64,000 nt of DNA from an uncultured Candidatus Competibacteraceae bacterium (GTDB lineage Bacteria > Pseudomonadota > Gammaproteobacteria > Competibacterales > Competibacteraceae), in the NCBI GenBank assembly GCA_903879705.1, contig CAIRMO010000077.1, positions 18,688 to 82,687 on the forward strand, in the 5' to 3' direction. Below are positions 46,207 through 54,904 of this stretch, one piece after another. The position numbers and the translations under genes are program-made. The notes under the pieces are model-generated. The model was given only the letters and a program-made list of their open reading frames with translations, ran no database searches and was not told where the DNA came from. Within the stretch, counting starts at the first letter, position 1. Every line of letters begins with the position of its first letter.

Positions 46207-47256
46207 TCAGCAAATGCGCGGCAACGGCTCGCCGCTCAGCCAGTCCACCAGTCGCCGCCCGCCGAAAATGGTTTCCATCTCGACAAAACTATGCCGATCT
46301 TCCACTACAGTGCCGATGATCGCCGCTTCCCGACCCAGTGGATGATCCCGCAGCGCCGCCAGCACGGTTTCCGCCAGCTCCGCCGGACAAATCGCCAGCA
46401 GCTTGCCTTCGTTGGCGACATACAGCGGGTCCAGTCCCAGAAACTCGCACAAGGCCCGCACCGGTTCATGCACCGGGATCGCCGCCTCCCGCAGCCGCAT
46501 CCCGACGCCAGACTGTTGCGCGATCTCGTTCAGGGCGCTGCCCAGTCCACCCCGGGTCGGATCGCGCAGACAATGAATCCCCGGCGCGACCTGAATTATC
46601 GCCGCCACCAAACCATGCAGCGCAGCGGTATCGGACACAATCGGCGACTCGAAACTCAGATTTTCCCGTTGCGACAATACCGCCATGCCGTGATCGCCCA
46701 GTGCGCCGCTGATCACAATGACATCGCCGGGTTTGGCCCGACTGGCCGAGATGTCCACGCCCGGCGGAATCATTCCCACGCCAGTCGTGGTGATAAACAC
46801 CCCGTCGCCCTTGCCGCGCTCAACGACCTTGGTATCGCCGGTGACAATGGGCACACCGGCCAGTCGAGAGGCTTCTGCCATTGAATCCACAATCTTCTTG
46901 AGATCGGCCAGCGGGAAGCCTTCTTCGAGAATGAACGTCGCGGCCAGATACAGCGGTTGTGCGCCGGCCATCGCGACATCATTAATCGTCCCGTGAACCG
47001 ACAGACAACCAATGTCGCCACCGGGGAAAAACAGTGGCGACACCACATGACTGTCAGTCGCCATCACCAAACGGCCCCCGCACACCGGCAACCGGGCGCA
47101 ATCATCCTGCGCCCGCAACCAGTCGTTATCGAACGCGGCCAGAAATAGCTCCTCGATCAACTGCGCCATCGCCCGGCCCCCGCCGCCGTGGGTTAGTTCG
47201 ATACAACCGTGCTTGAGGTCAAGCTTGTGGGCAAAGCGTTGGAGAGTCGGGTTCAT
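46207..47256 (-). CDS. hypE: Hydrogenase cyanide-ligand dehydratase HypE
   Basis: A 349-aa PurM/ThiL-like ATP-dependent enzyme that dehydrates a carbamoyl group on its C-terminal Cys to make the cyanide ligand. It ends with PRIC, the essential carbamoylated cysteine. The N-terminus has ELTHGGGGRAMAQLIEELF and the core ATDSHVVSPLFFPGGDIG. I use the ATG at 47254-47256, whose ATGA overlaps the hypD stop. An upstream in-frame extension to 47301 would run into hypD. Confidence 0.95.
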   Translation of the reverse strand: MNPTLQRFAHKLDLKHGCIELTHGGGGRAMAQLIEELFLAAFDNDWLRAQDDCARLPVCGGRLVMATDSHVVSPLFFPGGDIGCLSVHGTINDVAMAGAQPLYLAATFILEEGFPLADLKKIVDSMAEASRLAGVPIVTGDTKVVERGKGDGVFITTTGVGMIPPGVDISASRAKPGDVIVISGALGDHGMAVLSQRENLSFESPIVSDTAALHGLVAAIIQVAPGIHCLRDPTRGGLGSALNEIAQQSGVGMRLREAAIPVHEPVRALCEFLGLDPLYVANEGKLLAICPAELAETVLAALRDHPLGREAAIIGTVVEDRHSFVEMETIFGGRRLVDWLSGEPLPRIC

Positions 47257-48395
47257 GTCGCCGCCTGCCGAAACCGGCCATAGTGGTAATGGGCCGCACA
47301 CGCGCCCTCAGCGGACACCATGCACGAACCTAATGGATGATCGGGGGTGCAAACCGTGCCGAAGACTTTGCAATCCTGCGGGCGTTTGATCCCGCGCAAT
47401 ACCTCGGCGCAGGCGCAAGCCTTGTGATCGGCAGCCTGAATAATCGGCATGGTAAAGCGCCGTTCGGCGTCCCATTCCGCAAATTCGGGCCGGATTGCCA
47501 AGGCGCTGTCGGGTAATTCGCCCAGCCCGCGCCATTCAAAACTGGGCCGCAACGCGAAGACCTCTGCCACCAATCGTTGCGCCTTGCGATTGCCTTCCGG
47601 GGTGACGGCGCGAGTGTATTCGTTCTCGACCCTGGCCTCGCCGGCGTTGATCTGGCGAATCAGCAGCAGGATCGCCTGCAACACATCCAGCGGTTCAAAC
47701 CCGGCAATGACCAGCGGTTGCTGATGGTCGGTAGCGACGAACTGGTAAGGCGCACTGCCAATAATCGTGCTGACATGGGCCGGGCCAATGCAGCCGTCCA
47801 ATGCGCCATTACTTTTGATGCCCGCACCGGACGCAGAACGATGATCGGCTAGAATCGCCCGCAATGCCGGCGGGGTCAGAACGTGGTTGCAGTAGACGCT
47901 GAAGTTGGGCAGTTCTTCGCGCTGGGCTTGCAGGATAACGACGGCGGTCGGCGGCGTAGTCGTCTCAAAGCCAATGGCGAAAAACACCACTTGCCGGTCG
48001 GGCTGGGCGCGAGCGATGTCCAGCGCATCGCTGATCGAATAGACCATCCGCACTTCCGCGCCCCGGGCTTTGGCCTTGAGCAAGGTATCGCCTTGAGCGC
48101 CGGGTATTCGCAACAGGTCGCCATAGCTGCACAGAATGACTCGTTCCCGCTCGATCAGGTCAATGGCGGATTGCAGCCGCCCGCTCGGCAATACACACAC
48201 CGGACAGCCGGGACCGTGAATCAGCCGCACGTTGCCCGGCAGCAGGTCTTCGATGCCGTAGCGGCAAATGGCATGGGTATGGCCGCCGCAAAATTCCATC
48301 AGCGCATAATCGCGCCCCGGTTCAACCTCGTGGCAAATGCGGGCGGCCAGTCCTTGCGCCACCCGGCCATCGCGGAATTCGTCGAGGTATTTCAT
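47253..48395 (-). CDS. hypD: Hydrogenase maturation protein HypD
   Basis: A 380-aa iron-sulfur protein that with HypC assembles the Fe(CN)2CO group. MKYLDEFRDG begins it. CGGHTHAICRYGIEDLLP, the GPGCPVCVLP cysteines and the C-terminal [4Fe-4S] cysteines (CACAEVLRG...CKVFGTVC...CMVSAEGACAAHYHYG) are all present. It overlaps hypE by 4 nt and follows hypC without a gap. Confidence 0.96.
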   Translation of the reverse strand: MKYLDEFRDGRVAQGLAARICHEVEPGRDYALMEFCGGHTHAICRYGIEDLLPGNVRLIHGPGCPVCVLPSGRLQSAIDLIERERVILCSYGDLLRIPGAQGDTLLKAKARGAEVRMVYSISDALDIARAQPDRQVVFFAIGFETTTPPTAVVILQAQREELPNFSVYCNHVLTPPALRAILADHRSASGAGIKSNGALDGCIGPAHVSTIIGSAPYQFVATDHQQPLVIAGFEPLDVLQAILLLIRQINAGEARVENEYTRAVTPEGNRKAQRLVAEVFALRPSFEWRGLGELPDSALAIRPEFAEWDAERRFTMPIIQAADHKACACAEVLRGIKRPQDCKVFGTVCTPDHPLGSCMVSAEGACAAHYHYGRFRQAAT

Positions 48396-48629
48396 TCAGG
48401 CCGCTTCGGCAGTCAGGGCGGCGTACTCAGCAAACAGCCGCAAGGTTTCCGCCGCTTCCTCCGGATTCAGCCGGCTGAGGGCGTAGCCGACATGGACGAT
48501 GACGTAGTCGCCGACCGCCAGGTCATCAAGCAATGCGGTGGAAATCAGCTTGCGGACGCCGCCGGTGTCGACGAGGGCGTGTTGGTCGTTCACAATTTCG
48601 ATCACTTCAGCGGGAATAGCGAGGCACAT
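48396..48629 (-). CDS. hypC: Hydrogenase assembly chaperone HypC
   Basis: A 77-aa chaperone starting at the ATG at 48627-48629. MCLAIPAEVIEI keeps the essential Cys2 (after methionine removal) and His-containing GDYVIVHVGYALSRL. It passes iron with its ligands from HypD to the large subunit. A frame extension to 48686 is upstream of the conserved MCLAIP start and not used. It follows the large subunit by 89 nt and abuts hypD. Confidence 0.95.
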   Translation of the reverse strand: MCLAIPAEVIEIVNDQHALVDTGGVRKLISTALLDDLAVGDYVIVHVGYALSRLNPEEAAETLRLFAEYAALTAEAA

Positions 48630-48718
48630 GGGGCATAACCCTCCAGCAGCATGGCGGAAAAACAAAAAGACGGATTGGGCGCCCATCCCTTGGGACTCTT
48701 TATCAGCTTAGGGCAGAT

Positions 48719-50476
48719 TTACGCAGCCAGATCGATCTGAAGCAAATCCTTGCCGTCGGCGTCCACCAGATGCACCGCGCACCCGATGCAAGGATCGAAG
48801 CTGTGGATGGTTCGCAGCAGTTCCAAGGGCTGATCGGCCACCGCCAAGGTGTGTCCCACCAGCGCCTGTTCATATGCGCCGGGCTGGCCTTTCGCATCGC
48901 GGGGGCTGGCGTTCCAGGTACTCGGCACCACCGCCTGATAATTTTCAATCAGACCATTCTTGATCTTAATCCAGTGCGCCAGCGCTCCACGCGGCGCTTC
49001 GGTGAAACCCGCGCCCTGAGCCGTCGCCGGCCAGGTTTTCGGATCCCACTTGAGATCATTGAAGGTATTGAAATCGCCGTGACTGATATTGTCCCGCAGC
49101 TTGGCATTCCAGGCCGGCATCCAGTCAGCAATCACCTTGGTTTCCAGCGTCCGGGCCAGCACCCGGCCCATCGTCGAAAACAGGTTCGCTTGAGTCAGAC
49201 CCAGCTTGGACAGGGAACTGTCCACCAGCGCTTTGGTGGCGGGATCGCCTTTGGCGTACAGCACCAGCACTCGCGCCAGCGGCCCGACTTCAGCCGCTTT
49301 GCCGTTCCAGCGTGGCGCCTTGATCCAGGAATAGGACTGCTCGACATTCAGATAATCATAGGGCGGAGTAGGACCACCGGTTCCTTGGTAATTGGGCGTA
49401 GTTTCGCCCTGATAGGGATGCAGCGGCGTATTCTTTCCGGCGCTGTAGTCGTACCAGGAATGGGCCACTGATTCCTGAATTTCGCTGGCAGCCTCCAGAT
49501 TGACCGGCAATACCTTGCTCAGATCGCGGTTCAGAATGACGCCGCCCGGCAACTTATAGTTGCTGCCAGTTTCATCGGGGAAATCGCCGTAGACCAGGAA
49601 GTTGCCAATGCCTTCGCCGAAATAAGGTGCCGCCCATTCCTTGTAAAAGCCGGCAATCGCCAGGGTATCGGGCAAATACACCTGATTCACGAAATCCTGC
49701 ATCTTCTGGATCACGGAGCTGACCAACGTCAGTCCAGCCGCGTTCACCGCCGTCCGGCCACCGGCGTAATTGGCCAGCCTGTTATCGACACTGATCGCGC
49801 AAGGAACACCGCCGACCAGGAAATTGGGATGCGGGTTCTTGCCGCCAAAAATGGCGTGCAATTTGGCGACCTCGCGTTGCCAACTCAACGCCTCCAGATA
49901 GTGGGCAAAGGCCAGCAGATTGACTTCCGGCGGCAATTTATAAGCCGGATGCCCCCAGTAGGCATTGGCAAAAATGCCCAATTGTCCCCCGGCAACGAAG
50001 CTCTTCAGCTTGGTCTGCACCCCGGCGAAATAAGCCGTGCTGTTATTCGGCCAGCCGCTCAGTGATTTTTGCAGACTGGCGGTCTTCGCCGGATCAGCAT
50101 TGATCGCTGCGGGAACATCCACCCAGTCCAGCGCATGCAGGTGATAGAAGTGCATAACGTGATCATGGATGAATTGCGCGGCAATCATCAGGTTACGGAT
50201 CAATTGCGCGTTGGGCGGAATGGAATAATTGAGCGCCTTTTCCACGGTTCGCACCGAGGCGATGCCGTGAACCAGGGTGCAGACACCGCAGAACCGCTGT
50301 GCCAGCGCCCAAGCTTCGCGGGGATCGCGCCCTTTCAGAATCAGCTCGATGCCACGCATCATCACGCTACTGCTATAAGCCTTAGTGACGGTATTGCCGT
50401 TCATTTCGGCTTCAATCCGCAAGTGGCCTTCAATGCGAGTAATGGGATCAACAACCAAGCGTTGCGAGGTAGCCAT
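48719..50476 (-). CDS. hupL: Uptake [NiFe] hydrogenase large subunit
   Basis: A 585-aa catalytic subunit of group 1 type. L1 motif: RFCGVCTLVHGI (about residue 62); L2 motif: DPCIGCAVHL near the end, giving the four nickel cysteines. VVDPITRIEGHLRIE is at the N-terminus. Residues after the L2 His (LVDADGKDLLQIDLAA) form the short C-terminal extension removed by the maturation protease encoded at 51989-52510. It oxidises H2 in the periplasm with the small subunit, exported with it by Tat. The ATG follows TAGGAGG. The absence of an adjacent cytochrome b gene is noted under findings. Confidence 0.95.
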   Translation of the reverse strand: MATSQRLVVDPITRIEGHLRIEAEMNGNTVTKAYSSSVMMRGIELILKGRDPREAWALAQRFCGVCTLVHGIASVRTVEKALNYSIPPNAQLIRNLMIAAQFIHDHVMHFYHLHALDWVDVPAAINADPAKTASLQKSLSGWPNNSTAYFAGVQTKLKSFVAGGQLGIFANAYWGHPAYKLPPEVNLLAFAHYLEALSWQREVAKLHAIFGGKNPHPNFLVGGVPCAISVDNRLANYAGGRTAVNAAGLTLVSSVIQKMQDFVNQVYLPDTLAIAGFYKEWAAPYFGEGIGNFLVYGDFPDETGSNYKLPGGVILNRDLSKVLPVNLEAASEIQESVAHSWYDYSAGKNTPLHPYQGETTPNYQGTGGPTPPYDYLNVEQSYSWIKAPRWNGKAAEVGPLARVLVLYAKGDPATKALVDSSLSKLGLTQANLFSTMGRVLARTLETKVIADWMPAWNAKLRDNISHGDFNTFNDLKWDPKTWPATAQGAGFTEAPRGALAHWIKIKNGLIENYQAVVPSTWNASPRDAKGQPGAYEQALVGHTLAVADQPLELLRTIHSFDPCIGCAVHLVDADGKDLLQIDLAA

Positions 50477-50488
50477 GACAATAGCCTC

Positions 50489-50557
50489 CTATGGACGATT
50501 CAGGGAAATGACGAAATGGGCGGGGTCAATACGGTCAAGCAGGTTCTTGCGGCTCAT
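50489..50557 (-). other. Possible 22-codon ORF between the hydrogenase subunits
   Basis: ATG-initiated MSRKNLLDRIDPAHFVISLN plus two residues and a TAG, in the 84-nt gap between the small and large subunit genes; its ATG lies 3 nt after the small-subunit stop. No clear ribosome site. It might be a translational coupler or chance. I do not recognise it. Confidence 0.2.
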
Positions 50558-50560
50558 GGC

Positions 50561-51598
50561 TTAATCATGATCGTGATCATCGTCGCCACCGCCATCACCA
50601 CCGCCGCAATCGCCATCGCCACCGCCACTGACGAGCGCGTAGATACTGGCGTAAGCGCCACTGCTGTTTTTCCGGTTCCAGAAGTCCGGTTCAGCACAAC
50701 CCAAACAGCCGTGCCCGGAACGTATCGGATAACTAACGCCCTGATTCCAGCGAATCTTGGTGCAGGCATTATGGGTCTTGGGACCGCGACAGCCCAGTTT
50801 AAGCAGACACCAACCTTTGCGGGCGCCCTCGTCGTCAAAAGTGAGTGCAAACTGGCCATCTTCGTAGAAATCCTCACGCGGACACTCGTCGTGAACGGTC
50901 TCGCCATAGAACAGCTTGGGCCGCAGATTGCTATCCAACGCCGGGGCTTTCTTGTTGACCAGGTAATAGACCAGCACCCCACTCATCACTTCAGGAATCG
51001 GCGGGCACCCGGGAACATTGATCAGCGTCTTGTTCGGCACTTTGCCGGCTTTCATCAGATCGCTGACGCCTTGAGCGCCGCTGGGGCTAACTCCGCCGGG
51101 CAGTGGGCTGAATGCCTTGGGCAAGCCGCCAAAACTGGCGCAGGCTCCAACCGCTATCACCAGCGCTGCGCCGGCGACGGCTTCGTTGAGAATAGCGATG
51201 GCATCCCGGCCCCCTTTAGCGGCAAAACCAGTCTTGGGCAATGCACCCTCGACCACCAGGATATATTTCCCATAATTGGCCTTCATCGCATCAGTGCGGA
51301 CTCTCTCCGCCTGATCTCCGGCTGCCGCCATCAGGGTTTCGTGGTAATCCAGCGAAACCCGGCTCAGGATCAGACTTTCCAAGGTCGGATCAAACGAACG
51401 GGTGAGAGATTCAGTACAGCCGGTGCATTCCTGGAAATGCAGCCAGATGATCGAGGGCATCGGCGCGGCGGCCAGCGCTGCGGCAACTTTGTCGACCGGC
51501 AATGCCAGCATTGAGGCGCTGATCGCGCAGAACTTCAGAAAACTGCGGCGGCTGACGCCTTGTTGGGTCAGGCTTTCCAGCACGGTAGGTTTAGTCAT
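50561..51598 (-). CDS. hupS: Uptake [NiFe] hydrogenase small subunit with unusual C-terminus
   Basis: A 345-aa electron-transfer subunit. A Tat signal (SRRSFLKF, residues 16-23) is followed by the proximal cluster motif ECTGCTES (Cys58, Cys61), GACASFGG (Cys153), GCPPIP and the medial/distal cluster residues including HGCLGCAEPDFW. Positions that hold extra cysteines in oxygen-tolerant enzymes are Gly60 and Gly158, so it has the standard oxygen-sensitive proximal cluster. Group 1 small subunits usually end with a membrane anchor helix; here the last 22 or so residues are Gly/Asp/His-rich (SGGGDGDCGGGDGGG then DDDHDHD) with no hydrophobic helix. It begins 23 nt after the HupH-domain gene ends. 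Confidence 0.92.
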   Translation of the reverse strand: MTKPTVLESLTQQGVSRRSFLKFCAISASMLALPVDKVAAALAAAPMPSIIWLHFQECTGCTESLTRSFDPTLESLILSRVSLDYHETLMAAAGDQAERVRTDAMKANYGKYILVVEGALPKTGFAAKGGRDAIAILNEAVAGAALVIAVGACASFGGLPKAFSPLPGGVSPSGAQGVSDLMKAGKVPNKTLINVPGCPPIPEVMSGVLVYYLVNKKAPALDSNLRPKLFYGETVHDECPREDFYEDGQFALTFDDEGARKGWCLLKLGCRGPKTHNACTKIRWNQGVSYPIRSGHGCLGCAEPDFWNRKNSSGAYASIYALVSGGGDGDCGGGDGGGDDDHDHD

Positions 51599-51621
51599 GG
51601 CGCTTCCCCTTGGGCGGAACT

Positions 51622-51999
51622 TTAGTTAGAGAGCGTGTCGCGCAAGCGGGCCACGCCGGCGCGAATCTCTTCGTTATCGCTGATCAACAAACTGGGGCAG
51701 ACGGTGATCTCGATGATCTCGCCTATCACTTCTTCACTCTCGTTGCAGTATGTCACCCACCAGACCCCCGGATAAAGGGTTTCGTGAATGCGGGTTGGTC
51801 CCAATGCGGAGACGGTGGCAGTCACTTCACCGGTTCCCAGCAGAGTTTTCAGTAGCGCGTAATCGCCGGGCAGCAAGGGCAATCCCCGCAGGTCCAGCGT
51901 GTCCGGTTGGCCGTGATCCGCCAGCGTTTCAACCTTGGTGGCGATTTCTGCAACCAGCGCCTGCACCAGGGCCGGGATTTCGGTTTCATCAACGATCAT
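51622..51999 (-). CDS. Hydrogenase expression protein, HupH/HyaF C-terminal domain
   Basis: About 125 aa. LPLLPGDYALLKTLLGTGEV, then ALGPTRIHETLYPGVWWVTYC and IIEITVCP, match the C-terminal domain of the HupH/HyaF/HoxQ hydrogenase expression family. Full HupH is about 280 aa, so this is a single-domain version. I prefer the ATG at 51997-51999, which has GAGGA upstream and overlaps the protease stop; an ATG at 52029 is the alternative. It probably helps small-subunit maturation before Tat export, judging by the family. Confidence 0.75.
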   Translation of the reverse strand: MIVDETEIPALVQALVAEIATKVETLADHGQPDTLDLRGLPLLPGDYALLKTLLGTGEVTATVSALGPTRIHETLYPGVWWVTYCNESEEVIGEIIEITVCPSLLISDNEEIRAGVARLRDTLSN

Positions 52000-52510
52000 C
52001 GGGAGAGTCCTCGGTAACGGCTGGCTCATTCCGCCAGCATTCCAGCAGAGTCAGCACCGCTTGACACGCCGCCGGAATCGCCGCAGCGACAGTGGGCGTT
52101 GGGGCTTCGCCCAATTCAAGGGAGTGTGGCTGAATACCGATCAACGCTCGCTGCGGGGGCAACTCGTCCAGCAACCGCGTCATATCCAGCAGATCGGACA
52201 AGCCGACTTCGTGGACGCTGCCGCCGCGCCGGCGCAGTTTCTCGTCCATCTCGATGTCCGTGAAGGTTTGCACGACGCCGGGAGATTGTTGCAGTTGGCA
52301 GGCGTCGATCACGATGAGCCGGGCGGCGGCGGTGATCGGCCCGACCAGCTCAAAGCTCAGGGTGCCGCCATCCATGAGTTCGACGGCAGCGAGCAGGGGA
52401 TCGCCGGCGGCCTGTAGCGTTTCCAGGCGGCGCAGCACATAAACGCCAATCCCTTCATCGCTGAGTACCGTGTTACCTACGCCCAGAATCAGAGTGGTTT
52501 GCGGGTTCAT
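51989..52510 (-). CDS. hupD: Hydrogenase maturation protease (HupD/HyaD type)
   Basis: About 173 aa. LILGVGNTVLSDEGIGVYVLRRL gives the nickel-binding Glu of the family, followed by the IDACQ Asp and VHEVGLSDLLDM His. It removes the C-terminal extension of the large subunit after nickel insertion. The start is probably the ATG at 52508-52510 (MNPQTTLILGVGN), though an ATG at 52522 is possible; neither has a clear ribosome site. It is the first gene of the operon, which is unusual since it normally follows the structural genes. The promoter should lie in the 157 nt upstream. Confidence 0.9.
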   Translation of the reverse strand: MNPQTTLILGVGNTVLSDEGIGVYVLRRLETLQAAGDPLLAAVELMDGGTLSFELVGPITAAARLIVIDACQLQQSPGVVQTFTDIEMDEKLRRRGGSVHEVGLSDLLDMTRLLDELPPQRALIGIQPHSLELGEAPTPTVAAAIPAACQAVLTLLECWRNEPAVTEDSPDDR

Positions 52511-52621
52511 GGCCCGCAACATAGGTGAGCAGGATAAATTCAAACTGAAAAACGATGGGGAGGTGCAACAGGATTGATTGCGGCAGGCGTTGCGCCGGTC
52601 GAAATGGGTTGGTCAGCAGCA

Positions 52622-52650
52622 AACGGCCTGGCGCTCCATGCCAGACCGTT
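52622..52650 (-). terminator. Hairpin after actP
   Basis: AACGG-C-CTGGC... on the plus strand pairs with GCCAG-A-CCGTT, a 10-bp stem with one mismatch and a short loop, just downstream of the actP stop. The U-tract on the minus-strand transcript is short (GTTTG), so termination may be weak. Confidence 0.45.
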
Positions 52651-52667
52651 CGCATCAGGCAGGACCG

Positions 52668-54341
52668 CTAATGCACCGCTGCGCCCGCCGCGCCAAAGCC
52701 GGTTTGAGCGCGAACGTATTGATCCTCGAACGCCGCTTTTTCCTTGATTGCCCGATCGCTGGTATCGGTCACCGAACCCAGCCACGCCATAAAAAATGCC
52801 AGTGGCATCGAGAAGATCGCCGGTTGTTCATACGGGAACAACGGTTTTTCGTTGCCAAGCACGGTCACCCACACCGCCTTCGATAGCACGACGATCAGCA
52901 CCGCCGATACCAGTCCGGCAATACTGCCCCAGATCGCGCCCCGGGTGGTCAAGCCTTTCCAGTACATCGACAGGATCAGCACCGGGAAATTACAGGAGGC
53001 AGCAACGCCAAAGGCCAGACCGACCATGAACGCCACATTCTGCTTCTCAAAAACGATGCCGAGCAGCACCGCGACCACGCCCAGCACCAGCGAGGAGGAC
53101 TTGGAAACGCGGATTTCCTCGGCCTCGGTGGCCTGACCCTGGCGGATCACATTGGCGTAGAGGTCATGGGAAATCGCGGACGCACCGGCCAGCGCCAACC
53201 CCGACACCACCGCCAGAATCGTGGCAAAAGCCACCGCGGACAAAAAGCCCAGCATCATGTTGCCGCCGACCGCCTGCGCCAGATGCATCGCGGGCATGTT
53301 GTTACCACCGAGCAGCTTGCCGCCGATGTCGCCGCCCTCGAAATATTGTGGGTTGGTGCCGACAATGGTGATCGCCGCCAGCCCCATCAGCGCGACTACC
53401 GTGAAGAAGAATCCAACGCAGAGGGTGGCGACAAACACGCTCTTGCGGGCTTCCTTGGCGTTCGGCACGGTGAAGAAGCGCATCAAAATATGCGGCAAGC
53501 CGGCGGTACCAAACATCAGACCGAGCGACAGGGAGACCGCCGTGACCGGATCGGACAGGAAAGAACCCGGTGCCATCAGCGCCAGACCTTTCTTGGAATT
53601 TTTGACGGCCTCGGAAGTGAGCGTCTCGAAGTTAAAGCCAAACTGGGAAAAGGCCAGCAACATCACCAGGGTACCGCCGCCCAGCAGCAGACAAGCCTTG
53701 ATGATCTGCACCCAGGTCGTCGCAATCATGCCGCCGAAGGTCACATAGACCACCATCAGCACCCCGACGATGACCACCGCGATCCAGTAGTCCAGACCGA
53801 ACAGCAGCTTGATCAGTTGTCCCGCACCCACCATCTGTGCGATCAGGTAAAACACCACCACAGTCAGCGAGCCAATCGCCGCGATAGTCCGAACCTGGCG
53901 CTGATCCAGACGGTACGAGGTAATGTCGGCGAAGGTGAACTTGCCCAGATTCCGCAACCGCTCGGCCATAATGAACATGATGAACGGCCAGCCGACATAG
54001 AAGCAGATGCAGTAGATGTAGCCGTCGAAGCCCTGGAAATAGGTCATGCTGGTCAAGCCCAGCAGAGTAGCCGCCGACATGTAGTCGCCCGCAATCGCCA
54101 AGCCGTTCTGAGTGCCGGTGATCCCGCCGCCCGCCGTGTAGTAGTCGCTGGCCGACTTGGTGCGCTTGGCCGCCCAATAGGTGATGCCCAGGGTCGCCAT
54201 CACGAAGATGAAGAACATCACGATGGCATGGACGTTAATACCCGACTTTTGGACTTGGCCGACATCCGGGGCAGCTATCGCCAACCCCATCCAGCTCGTC
54301 GCCAACGCGATGGCGGCAAACTTCAGCATTCCGCGATTCAT
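52668..54341 (-). CDS. actP: Sodium/acetate symporter ActP
   Basis: A 557-aa solute:sodium symporter. An N-terminal helix that may be a signal sequence ([16 protein letters not shown]) is followed by about 13 transmembrane helices. Family motifs include [31 protein letters not shown] (core [12 protein letters not shown]) and the Na-binding region [27 protein letters not shown] (core [17 protein letters not shown]). It imports acetate and other short carboxylates. Its ATG overlaps the stop of the DUF485 partner (ATGA at 54338-54341). Together with nitrate respiration this supports growth on acetate. Confidence 0.93.
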   Translation of the reverse strand: MNRGMLKFAAIALATSWMGLAIAAPDVGQVQKSGINVHAIVMFFIFVMATLGITYWAAKRTKSASDYYTAGGGITGTQNGLAIAGDYMSAATLLGLTSMTYFQGFDGYIYCICFYVGWPFIMFIMAERLRNLGKFTFADITSYRLDQRQVRTIAAIGSLTVVVFYLIAQMVGAGQLIKLLFGLDYWIAVVIVGVLMVVYVTFGGMIATTWVQIIKACLLLGGGTLVMLLAFSQFGFNFETLTSEAVKNSKKGLALMAPGSFLSDPVTAVSLSLGLMFGTAGLPHILMRFFTVPNAKEARKSVFVATLCVGFFFTVVALMGLAAITIVGTNPQYFEGGDIGGKLLGGNNMPAMHLAQAVGGNMMLGFLSAVAFATILAVVSGLALAGASAISHDLYANVIRQGQATEAEEIRVSKSSSLVLGVVAVLLGIVFEKQNVAFMVGLAFGVAASCNFPVLILSMYWKGLTTRGAIWGSIAGLVSAVLIVVLSKAVWVTVLGNEKPLFPYEQPAIFSMPLAFFMAWLGSVTDTSDRAIKEKAAFEDQYVRAQTGFGAAGAAVH

Positions 54342-54649
54342 TCGATGGCTCCCTTGATGATGGCTGCGTTGATCTCATCAAACTCACTGTTGGCGCGGCG
54401 GATGTAGAGACCGGTCATCAGCCAGAACAGCAGGATCATCCCCGCCCCAATCGGCCAGGCGATGGAGGCGGTGCCGCCGGCAAAAATCGGTATGGCCAGC
54501 AGTTTCGGATTGAACGCCACGATCATGATGAAAATGAAATAGATACCCAGCACCACAGCAGTCAGTGTCCAAGCAAACCGGCTGCGCTTGGCGACCAGTT
54601 CATCAAATTTCGGGTTATTGCGAATCCGCTCATAGATGGCGGTTGACAT
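54338..54649 (-). CDS. yjcH: DUF485 membrane protein, ActP partner (YjcH)
   Basis: A 103-aa protein with two membrane helices (about 25-47 and 60-82). The N-terminus [22 protein letters not shown] is the DUF485 signature. It is nearly always encoded immediately before actP and probably supports the transporter. The ATG has AGGAACAAC upstream and its stop overlaps actP. Confidence 0.92.
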   Translation of the reverse strand: MSTAIYERIRNNPKFDELVAKRSRFAWTLTAVVLGIYFIFIMIVAFNPKLLAIPIFAGGTASIAWPIGAGMILLFWLMTGLYIRRANSEFDEINAAIIKGAIE

Positions 54650-54793
54650 TATGTTGTTCCTCGCGGCGGGTGGATGAATCTGCCTGAATGTCGTAATTCC
54701 ACACTCAAGGCCTATGAAATGTATAAGTGACCGGTGGTTTTGTCTATGATCCGTGTATTAGGAATACGCCTTGAGTTGTGGAATTTACCGGAA

Positions 54794-54812
54794 CACGGGC
54801 AGGATGCCCGTG
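54794..54812. repeat. Short palindrome CACGGGCA-N3-TGCCCGTG
   Basis: Perfect 8-bp arms with the widely dispersed context GGATGCCCGTGCTAC, in the 255-nt divergent region between the DUF485 gene and the exonuclease fusion gene. It may be a dispersed repeat, or an operator shared by both promoters. Confidence 0.5.
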
Positions 54813-54904
54813 CTACATCCACAACCGGTTTAGGAGATATTTAGTTTGGTACACGCTACCCGCCGTCACCACGCATCTTTTCTTCAACGCCCGATTGCAA
54901 CCCT

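Noticed and set aside
50069..51514. 481-codon plus-strand open frame opposite the hydrogenase subunits
   Set aside because: Antisense shadow of hupS and hupL, with low-complexity Ile/Ala/Thr stretches from the GAT repeats and no homology signal.
53166..54407. 413-codon plus-strand open frame opposite actP
   Set aside because: Extremely His/Arg/Gln-rich antisense reading of a membrane transporter gene.
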